A stretch of DNA of 64,000 nucleotides from Argopecten irradians (lineage: Eukaryota; Mollusca; Bivalvia; Pectinida; Pectinidae), in the NCBI RefSeq assembly GCF_041381155.1, contig NC_091137.1:10039765-10103764 (forward strand). Reading direction: 5' to 3'. Below, piece by piece: positions 33,201 to 45,200 of the stretch (position 1 is its first letter; each line of letters starts with the position of its first letter). The position numbers and the translations under genes were made by a program. The notes under the pieces were generated by a model, which saw only the letters and a program-made list of their open reading frames with translations, did no database searches and was not told the origin of the DNA.

Positions 33201-36200
33201 GATCTAATTGTTTTTTTGACGAAATACATTTAACTTTCATATACACGTAATACGGAACAATCCGACGACTTGTTGATATTTCGCTCAAATTCATTCATTA
33301 GTGTCTTTACTAGAACAATAAATCATGCACGGGTCAGACGAACTGAAGATGTCTATGTCTTTTCCAAATATCAGATATCAAGTTTCAAAATCAAAATATT
33401 TTCAATGTCGTGCCGCGTTAATCTCTTTACCTGTATACTGCAGTAACGAAAGCGCGTGATCAACCCTGGCTATCGAGGGGATTACGTAAGTAAGGTGTTA
33501 GTGACCTGCCACGCTTAGTTGATTAGCACACGTCACGTGTCAAAATATCAGTTCACAGGTAAGTTAGCGATAGGCCATCATGTTATTGTTGTATAATGTC
33601 ATATTTGTAAACACTTATAAATTTTTGGTTTAAAAATAAAAGTAATATATACCGTTTGTACGTAACATATAACCAGTGTGTCAAGCACTACATGTATATA
33701 CTTCAGAAACACCCATGCATACATTTGTACATAATAAATGTTTCTGGTTACATGTATATGTATTTTTATAACAAAAACTGCAAAATTATTTACAAATGAC
33801 ATATAGAGAAAGATTAATGCAAATGTAATGCACAATGTCAGAATTTTGATACATCTGATAGTTACTAGATTTCAGATGTCCAATTCTTTGTGAATTTTGG
33901 TCAATATCGATCATTATTATGATACCAAAAATAATAATCTATATGATCAATAAATGTACTGTTGAAGATTGTTTAAATAACACATGTCGACATAGATTAA
34001 AAGAGAAGAGAAACAGGTTATAGCTATAAATGAATTTTATATTATAAATTCAAACTCTCAAGTTTTGTTTTATTGTTTACCCCCAATTTATGTCTATGAT
34101 GGCTACGTGTATTGAACTATAAAATACATTCAACACATTTTCTTTTTTGTTATGTTGGTTCTTGAAATTAATAGCAGTGAATTTTTATTTATACCGAAAC
34201 ATATTCAAATGGATAATTATATGACCATCATTTTCCGAATTTGTCTCTTTTAAGATTACATAGTGAAAATTGAATATTCCCGAAGTTTGATAATTTAGTG
34301 ATTTGTTGATACAGAGATTAGATCTCTAGTAAAAATTTACCGAGGCGTGCACGTATAAAAGTTTACACAAGGTACACAAAGTGATGCTTTTAGACTGATT
34401 ATAAATATGTATTTTAGCCTTATTTCAGTTGCAATATTTCCTAATATAATATGATCAAATCGTCATCATAACTGTATATATATTTGTCAAATTATCGTAA
34501 CCCCATTTCAGGAATATATATATATGTCCACCTTTGTTCTATAACCCCGCTACCAAACATATACAGCTCACACTGCCGTTGTCCTCGTGACGTCACATCC
34601 TGTTATTTCCCAAATCAGGGTGAGCGGCCGATACCCTGATTAGCAGTCGTTATACAGGTAAAAATCGAGCACTTCGGAGGGCGGTATCTCGGTACTGAAG
34701 CGGCCGATTTTGATGCGGTTTTCAACATTCTTGTCAGGAGATCAGACAGAATAACATATCAAAATATAATTTTCCGTTCCGTGTACAGTTGTGTGGTCGT
34801 ACTTATGGTACATGTTCTTCGACTACTATTTTATGGTGTATGAGAAACTGGGAAGATTCCCACTCGAAGTAAATATCAAACTGAGAATGCTGTGTTTTTG
34901 GAATAGACTTATACAAAATGAAAATAAATTAAGTAGCATACTTTATAAACTAATCTCGAAGTTACATTTCGAAGGAATATACACATTTTAATGGATATCT
35001 TTCATTAAAAATATTTTTGACGAATCTGGTCAGTCAAATATCTTCCTCAATGAAATACAAATGATTAACAGTTTTTATAAAAGTTTTATGAAACAGCGCC
35101 TTCAAGATCAGTTTATACAAAAATGGTTCTCAGGTGTGGAAAACTCCTCAAGAGACAGACTTATCTAATATATAAAAAAAGAATTTGGATTTGAAAATTA
35201 TCTTATAAAATTATAGGAAATGAATAGAGTATACATAACTAAATTCCGTACATCAAATTTAAAAATTCCAATTGAGACTGGAAGATGGCGTAATGTTGAG
35301 AAACGTGAAAGAATATGCCATTTATGCAATGAAAATATCGGGGATGAATTTCACTATCTTTTTGTATGTAAACACGAAGAAATAAAAAAAATATACGTAT
35401 TAAATATATCCCACAGTATTATTATAGTAATCCCAGTCTTCATAAGATGGGTGGCTTTATAGGTATTTGTAATATACAATTATTGAAGAAGGTGTCTCTA
35501 TTCATTAGAAAAATGATGGTATTTTTGTAGATGTGAATAAAAGCTATGATAGTAGTACGGTATAAGTATTGTTCATTTTCAAATTAATATTCCATATTTT
35601 AGTAATTGGTAATGATATATATTGTTGTCCATCCTGCCACGTGCAGTTAAAAATGTAACTTGTATAATCCATGTAACACATTTTAATGTGTCTGGGAGAC
35701 TATAATGAAATCTTTGAAACTATTTTCTGAGTTGCAGTGACATGGATTAATTACATATTAGAGTACCCGTACACTGGTTAGGCAAGTCTGTGAATCAAAA
35801 GCACGACAGGTGGGCTTTCAACGTGTTTTCGTGAGGTATGACCCCGTTGTCTTGGTCACGCTAGAACCCCGCGGCGATTTACATGCCAAGCCACGCAACC
35901 GTATTAGTTCTCAGGTAACTTTCTGGGTACGACTTCGCCAATTTTCGTTATGGGTTCGTTGGAATGGCCACGCGTGTGATTTAGAGAGTTGCCGCTGGCG
36001 GTTAATCGCCAATCTTTGTCCATGGTCCGTAAACATGAGGTTAAAAGAGAAATGTTAGTGAAAGATTGGATTAAAAATCCCTCTTGCTAAATAACATTTT
36101 TGTGAGAAATCGATTTTTATTTTTTATATCATATATATATATATATAATTAACCAGGCAATTCACGCTAAAAATATGTATATAACCAGAAATATAGTTCC

Positions 36201-39200
36201 ATAAATGCACACGAAACAATAGATTTTATGAATAGTAAAGAATTTTGTAAAGTAATGAGTTTGACCAAAAGACATAACGGCCGAGTATAAAATAATATAT
36301 ATCATTACTGGGTTTGCGCTGGTGTTCCATAACTGAGGTCCTCAGATTGAATGGGGTCCTTTTAATACATTCTTGATATACAAAGTTCATTTGTTCATTT
36401 TTTTTATTTCAAGTTTAATACGATCTTTGATTCAACCTGCGGGCCGATTATAAACAATCAGGTAAAAAGTGGTTTCAAAAGCATTTAGTGTTTCATGTAC
36501 ATCGACAAAATAAAAACACATCAAATTAATGAGAATAATTAAAACAGATGACATGGGTCGTTTAGCCGTACTTTTTTTTGTAGATCAATCGATACAATCC
36601 ATAAATATCTGCATGCGTGCTAAAATTCCTTTCACGGTAAAAAAAATTGTGTGAGTCCATATTCGTCATATTTTCTAGGTCCAAAATCTGCTGCATAAAG
36701 TCCATGAAACATTATTGTTTTTGTCAAAACTGCATACTACTTTTAAAACCACTGCTCCGTTAAATCAGTATCACTTAGTACAGTAGTTGAGTGATGACAT
36801 GCTGTGAGAACACGTGGACGACATCACATCTTTTGCTTATCCGTACAGTTAATTGAAAGAAGTCTACAAATAGTCAATTAAAGAAGTCGTATCACCTGAC
36901 TGGCTATAATGTTTAAAATTGTCTGAAAAATGAACATTATTCTTTATGAAAAATGTCACCGTGCCTCATGGGCTCTGTCATGAATACTATTACCCAATCA
37001 CATAAGAAGCGTACCTTGAAAGGTATTGATTGACTCCGCCCCTTGTCATCACTTCTCTCGCTGAATCTTGAATTGACAATTTTTTCAATTCATTTTATTC
37101 CGACCCGACTTCAGTAACAAGCGGCCCTTTAATGACCTGGGGGTTGTTTTTTCTGTGGGCTTAGTCGTCTATCTTCATAATTTTGAAGGGGGACTTCTAA
37201 CACGACCAAGAAGATTTGTCTCATACTGTTTAAGAGCTGATATTTCGCGATGACATAGTGACCTTGATGATGCAACATATCGATTTGATATGGTCCAAAG
37301 CTAGCTCATGGAGTGACCGCATTTGTGTTAGGTACTTGAACACAACTAGAAGTGACTGGTTAGCTTGACAAATTTGGACGTTTACTAACCTAAGAATTAG
37401 GAAATTTACTAACCTAAGAATACGGATGTAACATATAGTAAGTAGTACTAAGGGTCTATTTATACAGGAATATTTTCGCAGAGACTTAGCTAGAACTGTA
37501 AATATAGTAACTGAAAACTATATATATTCCATGCTAAGTTGCACAGCACATGCGAATACGGTAGCGACACAGTGACAGCGATACCGCCAGTCGACTATAT
37601 AATTGGGAGCCGTGCTTTCGTTATGGGTGAGTGGTCAACACACTAGCGAAGCTCGCACGCCGGCTCACTGCGCTGTCGTCGTAGGGGGTCAATGAGAACA
37701 ATAGGCAGTGGTATTTCCACGAAAAAAATAACGCTTTCAAAAAAAAATAACATTTCCAACGATACTCGTAACGTGGTCACGTAAATAATCACAAGTTCTG
37801 TTGATGCTAACAAAGTTTCACATAAAAATCACGTAACATTCTGGCAATAACATGGGAAACAAAATCATTAACAATCATTGCTGACACTAACACGTGAAAT
37901 GAAATGAATAACAATGCAAAATAAATAATAACATCAGCCACTAAATCTAACATCATTTAAAAAAGACAAACGCATGCAAAGATAGAGATAACACAGCAGC
38001 AAAAATATAACGTGTGCTAGAACAAAATAACATGCTTTTAGTTAAAGATAACTAAAATTTTGATAATAACAGTAAAACAGATATAACCAACATAAATATT
38101 TAAAAACTCACGAATATGGTTAAAATAACAGTTTAAGAACGAAAATTAACAGAACAGGGCTACCAGTGATTGATGCTGCTACCGACTCATCCAATAAAGA
38201 AAATGAGGCTGTAGTTGTCAGATACGTGTCAGAAGGAATCCCAGAAACAAAAGTCCTTGGATTAATCGAACTTCAACATGCTGATGCTGAAGGTTGGTAT
38301 AATAACATACCAGAACATGTACATAATTATAAAAAAATATATAAATGCATGTGTGGCATTACAGACTTTAATTATTAATTAATAAGTATATGAACATTGT
38401 ATTTTCACTTACAATTAAATATTTCAATTGTACTTTTATTTATACTTAGGAACACTGGAAGCAATCAAGAAAGCATTTCTATCTGCAGATGACGAAATGT
38501 TGTTTAGGAATCACCTTGTTGGTTTCTGCTCTGATGGAGCTTCTGTTAATTTTGGAATGAAGAGTGGTGTGGCGAAAAGACTAACTGATGATTGCCCTTG
38601 GCTAATACCAATTTGGTGTCTTCCACACAGGTACTAGGCTATATTTAATTATTGTAGAAACGTCATGTACCCATTATTTAATTTATATGAGATATTACTT
38701 CCAATGAAAACTTGTCTTAGTAGTATTTGATTTTAAGAAAGGTTTACTTGCTGTTAATGAATGCTATCAATTATAAACAACTTCATAAAAATTACTACTA
38801 TCTATAAGTTACAAAAAAAAACTTTATTGGATAATATATTAACTGAAAAAGAACTTTCTGAGTCATAAAAACTGTTACATTGATTCAATGACAGATTAGA
38901 GCTTGCAGTGATGGACATGCTGAAAAAGTCAGATATGGGGGCCAAAGTCATTGATGTACTGCATCTGATTTACAAGACGTACCACTATAGTCCTAAGTCT
39001 AAACGAGAACTTCAAACCTTAGCTGACAACCTCCAAGTCAGAATCAAGACTCCATCCAGAGTAAAAGGAACCCGTTGGTCTCCACATACAGAAAAAGCTT
39101 TGAAGAACCTTCTGCTTCCACCACAAGGAAAAACCAACCAGGATGTCGGACAATATTGTATTGTGCATCAGCATATGGAGCATTTAGCGGAGTCTTCAGC

Positions 39201-42200
39201 AAATGCAGAAATCAAAGGTAGAGCAAAGCACTTGACAAAGATAATGAAGTCCTTCAATTTCTTGGCTTATTGCCATCTCTTGTTGGACATTTTGAAAATT
39301 ATCAGTAGTCTGAGTTTTTCATTACAAACCAACAAGACCATTCTGACAACAGCAACAAGTGCTATCAGGTCATGTATGACTGACCTAACAACGATGAAGA
39401 CATTACCTTTGCCCGATGGGGCTTTGGTTGATCTGATAGGGTTCCTCAAATCTCAGAATGCAGATCAGCACACATTTCAGACAGTTGTCTTGGGAGGTGT
39501 ACCTGAAATAGCTGCTGATGATGATGCTAGTACTTATGACAATTTTTCCTTTGGCTTTAGAAGAAACTGTGTCACTGAACCACTTTCTCTTGTGATAGAT
39601 GGAATGAAAAAGAGATATAAGAGTATAGTTGGGGAAGATGATCATGATGAACCTTCCAAGATAGTCAAGGCACTGAAGGTCTTCCATCACGACAGTTGGC
39701 CAGAGAATGACTTAGATCTGGCTCTGTATGGTAATGAGGCAGTAACTAGCCTTGTTGCTTGGTTTGAGGACATTTTGCTTAGGTAAAACTTTGTTCATGT
39801 TAACTGGTTGGTTTAGTTGTTTGCACAGTTTGCATATTTGCATGACAAGTTTGTTTGTATTTATTTTGAAATTACATTAGTGTTAATGTGCATGAGTTTA
39901 TTTGTCTGTTAAATACATTAATTCTACAGTGTTTGATATTTTATTTTTCTGTTAAACAGGAATGGATGTAAAACTCCAGCTGTGCTTCCTGAGTGGAAGC
40001 TAATGAAAGTGCTTGTGAAGGGGGAATTTTCCGACAAGACCTTCACCTCATTATGGAGGTTGTTCCTGACAAAGGAGCCATACTCTGACACATATCAAGT
40101 AAATAATTTCCAAAAAGACTTTGGTTAAATAATATTGCAACTAAACTTACTTTGAAACAATTTTCATAATATTTATATATTTTAATAATGTTAAGATTAA
40201 TTTGCTTCTTTGATTTGATCTTTTTGTTAGAATGTCTTGATGTTGGTGAAGATAATGCTGTGTCTTCCTGTATCATCTGCCCAATGTGAAAGGACATTCT
40301 CTACCATGAACCGGATCAAGACTGATGTTAGGAGCTCTCTGAATATCACAACACTTGAGGACTTGATCCGTATTAGTGGAGAGGGTCCAGACATCCTGGA
40401 TTTTGACCCAAAATCTGCAGTCCAGAAGTGGCTGTCCACTTCCAGGAAGGTGAAATTAAATTATGTAGGCTGGCCAGAGAACTGTGAGGATGATGATTAA
40501 CCACACAAACCTGAAGATTGAGGACTAAATAAAGACATTTAAACAATTTATAGTTTATTTTCATTGTATTTTATTCAAGCACTCAACAATTAGGATATAA
40601 AAACACATGCAGACATAATTAGCTCAGCTAGGCTGATTCAAAATATGCATCATCACTCAGGCTACCAAGTTTTTCAATTGGCGCCTAGATTTTATAACCT
40701 GGTAGCCTAACAGGCCACCTGAAAAAAAAATCCACTTTGAGCCCTGGTCAAAGATTTCCCGCCTGGAACTTTGACTTAAACATAAAATGTCATTATTTGT
40801 CATTGCTGATGACAGGATGTGAAATGGAATTATCAGTCATAAAAAACCCACCAAGGATATTGTTAAATCTATTTCCTCTACAAGTCGAAAAAAGCTAATG
40901 GGAAGAGGTGGGGGCAGATAATACTATATAGCTACAGAGTTTACAAAGCATGCTTTGATGTCAAGATGGACATCAATTAGTTTAACTTTAATTTTGCTCA
41001 GTATTAACCGCTACTTTTGGAATGCTTATCCCTGTCATAACATCCAGATATGAAATTATCTAGCAATTATTAGTCTTTTGAAATATGGAATGTTGTATAT
41101 ACCATTGGAAATTGTAAAAAACATATCCCTTTATGTATGATAATGGAAAAAATGACAAAAATATAAAAACGAAAATATACAAACATTTTAAAGATAACAT
41201 TTTATTTGTCCTGGTGTTAACTGTCAAATATATGCTAATACAGTATATGGATGAGAAAAATTATTTAAAGACTGTCATTCAAATAATGATTAAAAGAGTT
41301 TAATTTAAATGAAGGTTTTTCTGTTACATATAGTGGTAATATCTTTAAAGATACCAGTGAATACCTGGTATTATGAGAACATGCAGATGAATTGTCTCCC
41401 TTCTTTGTCACTAGATGACTGGTGTTCCATTTAAATTAAAAGATAATGTTTTGAAAAGTGTTTAGTAATCTCCTAGCTGTACAATACACACCTCAGATAT
41501 TCAAACAGTAAAGAAAAGGTCTCAGTCTGCTACATACATGTTTAAAAGGAAACAGAAAATCTGAGACATATATATTAACTTGGATTTAGATAAAGAACTA
41601 TAAAAATCTGAAGCTTATACTCTTAATCTTTTCTTTGAAAACTACCTGTATTGACAATTTTACCCACTATTTCAATACAGAAAGTACTCTGATAAACATA
41701 ATCTCATACTGCTAATAAGAGACATTTCTCCAACAAACCATCTTACTTTTCTCCTGCTTTGGGTTAGAGGTTTTCAGGCCTTTTTTTAATTATACATATA
41801 AAGATGTAAATTTAGTAATTACTTTGGTGAGTACAGATAATAGTTGACACTCATTGAAGGTTCTGGTCTATTCATATGTGTTGTTTTTTCAGCTTTGATT
41901 TTTACATCAACTTTACTTCAGACTTGTGTTTTTTATGGCATTACTTGTTAATTTCACTCAATAAGATACTCAACAGCCAAATGTTTGATCTTTTGTCTAG
42001 GAGGAATTACTGAGCATATATAGTGCTTACTGTTGACTATGCATTGACAATATGACACTATTTTAAGTTTGACATGCTTTCTATAAATATCAGAGTGTAT
42101 GAGTATTTAAAAATATCATGAGGATATCAATTTGTTTTGTTCTTCAGATTTAATTTTTGATTGAAAATGTGAGCTAAATTTTACTGAAAGCATTGTAATT

Positions 42201-45200
42201 CTTAATGGAAAAAAAACTAAAAATTGGGTGCAATGGAGGAAACTGATAGGAGAAAAAGGCTAAAGGCTATTCTGATTAGAGTATTTACATAACTAGCAAA
42301 GCATAGGAGGAAAAGGGATAAAGGCTATTCTGATTAGAGTATTTACATAACTAGCAAAGCATAGGAGGAAAAGGATAAAGGCTATTCTGATTAGAGTATT
42401 TACATAACTAGCAAAGCATAGGAGGAAAAGGGATAAAGGCTATTCTGATTAGAGTATTTACATAACTAGCAAAGCATAGGAGGAAAAGGGATAAAGGCTA
42501 TTCTGATTAGAGTATTTACATAACTCAAGCAAGCATAGAGAGGAAAAGGGATAAAGGCTATTCTGATTAGAGTATTTACATAACTAGCAAAGCATAGGAG
42601 GAAAAGGGATAAAGGCTATTCTGATTAGAGTATTTACATAACTAGCAAAGCATAGGAGGAAAAGGGATAAAGGCTATTCTGATTAGAGTATTTTACATAA
42701 AAGCAAAGCATAGGAGGAAAAGGGATAAAGGCTATTCTGATTAGAGTATTTACATAACTAGCAAAGCATAGGAGGAAAAGAGGATAAAGGCTATTCTGAT
42801 TAGAGTATTTACATAACTAGCAAAGCATAGGAGGAAAAGGGATAAAGGCTATTCTGATTAGAGTATTTACATAACTAGCAAAGCATAGGAGGAAAAAGGA
42901 TAAAGGCTATTCTGATTAGAGTATTTACATAACTAGCAAAGCATAGGAGGAAAAGGGATAAAGGCTATTCTGATTAGAGTATTTACATAACTAGCAAAGC
43001 ATAGGAGGAAAAGGGATAAAGGCTATTCTGATTAGAGTATTTACATAACTAGCAAAGCATAGGAGGAAAAGGGATAAAGGCTATTCTGATTAGAGTATTT
43101 ACATAACTAGCAAAGCATAGGAGGAAAAGGGATAAAGGCTATTCTGATTAGAGTATTTACATAACTAGCAAAGCATAGGAGGAAAAGGGATAAAGGCTAT
43201 TCTGATTAGAGTATTTACATAACTAGCAAAGCATAGGAGGAAAAGGGATAAAGGCTATTCTGATTAGAGTATTTACATAACTAGCAAAGCATAGGAGGAA
43301 AAGGGATAAAGGCTATTCTGATTAGAGTATTTACATAACTAGCAAAGCATAGGAGGAAAAGGGATAAAGGCTATTCTGATTAGAGTATTTACATAACTAG
43401 CAAAGCATAGGAGGAAAAGGGATAAAGGCTATTCTGATTAGAGTATTTACATAACTAGCAAAGCATAGGAGGAAAAGGGATAAAGGCTATTCTGATTAGA
43501 GTATTTACATAACTAGCAAAGCATAGGAGGAAAAGGGATAAAGGCTATTCTGATTAGAGTATTTACATAACTAGCAAAGCATAGGAGGAAAAGGGATAAA
43601 GGCTATTCTGATTAGAGTATTTACATAACTAGCAAAGCATAGGAGGAAAAGGGATAAAGGCTATTCTGATTAGAGTATTTACATAACTAGCAAAGCATAG
43701 GAGGAAAAGGGATAAAGGCTATTCTGATTAGAGTATTTACATAACTAGCAAAGCATAGGAGGAAAAGGATAAAGGCTATTCTGATTAGAGTAGAGTATTT
43801 ACATAACTAGCAAAGCATAGGAGGAAAAGGGATAAAGGCTATTCTGATTAGAGTATTTACATAACTAGCAAAGCATAGGAGGAAAAGGGATAAAGGCTAT
43901 TCTGATTAGAGTATTTACATAACTAGCAAAGCATAGGAGGAAAAAGGATAAAGGCTATTCTGATTAGAGTATTTACATAACTAGCAAAGCATAGGAGGAA
44001 AAGGGATAAAGGCTATTCTGATTAGAGTATTTACATAACTAGCAAAGCATAGGAGGAAAAGGGATAAAGGCTATTCTGATTAGAGTATTTACATAACTAG
44101 CAAAGCATAGAGGAAAAGGGATAAAGGCTATTCTGATTAGAGTATTTACATAACTAGCAAAGCATAGGAGGAAAAGGGATAAAGGCTATTCTGATTAGAG
44201 TATTTACATAACTAGCAAAGAATAGGAGGAAAAGGGATAAAGGCTATTCTGATTAGAGTATTTACATAACTAGCAAAGCATAGGAGGAAAAGGGATAAAG
44301 GCTATTCTGATTAGAGTATTTACATAACTAGCAAAGAATAGGAGGAAAAGGGATAAAGGCTATTCTGATTAGAGTATTTACATAACTAGCAAAGCATAGG
44401 AGGAAAAGGGATAAAGGCTATTCTGATTAGAGTATTTACATAACTAGCAAAGCATAGGAGGAAAAGGGATAAAGGCTATTCTGATTAGAGTATTTACATA
44501 ACTAGCAAAGCATAGGAGAAAAGGGATAAAGGCTATTTCTGATTAGAGTATTTACATAACTAGCAAAGCATAGGAGGAAAAGGAATAAAGGCTATTCTGA
44601 TTAGAGTATTTACATAACTAGCAAAGCATAGGAGGAAAAGGGATAAAGGCTATTCTGATTAGAGTATTTACATAACTAGCAAAGCATAGGAGGAAAAGGG
44701 ATAAAGGCTATTCTGATTAGAGTATTTACATAACTAGCAAAGCATAGGAGGAAAAGGGATAAAGGCTATTCTGATTAGAGTATTTACATAACTAGCAAAG
44801 CATAGGAGGAAAAGGGATAAAGGCTATTCTGATTAGAGTATTTACATAACTAGCAAAGCATAGGAGGAAAAGGGATAAAGGCTATTCTGATTAGAGTATT
44901 TACATAACTAGCAAAGAATAGGAGGAAAAGGGATAAAGGCTATTCTGATTAGAGTATTTACATAACTAGCAAAGCATAGGAGGAAAAGGGATAAAGGCTA
45001 TTCTGATTAGAGTATTTACATAACTAGCAAAGCATAGGAGGAAAAGGGAAAAAGGCTATTCTGATTAGAGTATTTACATAACTAGCAAAGCATAGGAGGA
45101 AAAGGGATAAAGGCTATTCTGATTAGAGTATTTACATAACTAGCAAAGCATAGGAGGAAAAGGGATAAAGGCTATTCTGATTAGAGTATTTACATAACTA

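Larger units (their letters stand above)
27625..38168. mobile_element. 10.5-kb nested DNA element with long terminal inverted repeats
   Basis: Ends CACTGGTAGC... (27625) and ...GCTACCAGTG (38168), flanked by ATT (27622-27624 and 38169-38171). Each terminal inverted repeat is about 676 bp and nearly identical to the other. CACTG termini, a 3-bp duplication and arrays of short subterminal motifs fit the CACTA/EnSpm (CMC) superfamily; Academ-type elements, which also make 3-4 bp duplications, are the alternative. The 9.2-kb interior has no recognisable transposase or long ORF. Confidence 0.85.
26962..40500 (+). pseudogene. hAT transposase gene (ZNF862-like), 5 exons, disrupted by insertion
   Basis: Exons 26962-27624 plus 38172-38292, 38450-38630, 38895-39782, 39960-40098 and 40231-40500; all introns are GT-AG and the phases agree. 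The sequence without the insert has 753 codons and no internal stop. Seen: a TTF-type zinc finger (CKYC at residues 76-79, His at about 106 and 112); DAATDSS, the usual place of the first catalytic Asp; FCSDGASVNFG with the second; CLPHRLELAV; and the C-terminal dimerisation motif SSAQCERTFSTMNRIKTDVR. The role in hAT elements is cut and paste at CAG ends. The insertion falls directly before the first catalytic Asp, so no full-length product is expected unless the insert is lost. Confidence 0.85.
26703..40746 (+). mobile_element. Complete hAT transposon, interrupted by a nested element
   Basis: Inverted ends CAGGGCTCAAAGTGG (26703-26717) and CCACTTTGAGCCCTG (40732-40746) are perfect over 15 bp and flanked by GTCAA (26698-26702, 40747-40751). 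Without the nested 10,544-bp element and its extra ATT it is about 3.5 kb and carries one gene, a hAT transposase of the ZNF862-like group. CAG-type ends and a 5-bp duplication suit the hAT5-like group, whereas most hAT elements make 8 bp. Confidence 0.88.

Noticed and set aside
27625..38168. Polinton/Maverick identity for the long-inverted-repeat element
   Set aside because: Polintons make 6-bp duplications and carry polymerase, integrase and capsid-type genes; here the duplication is 3 bp and no such genes are visible.
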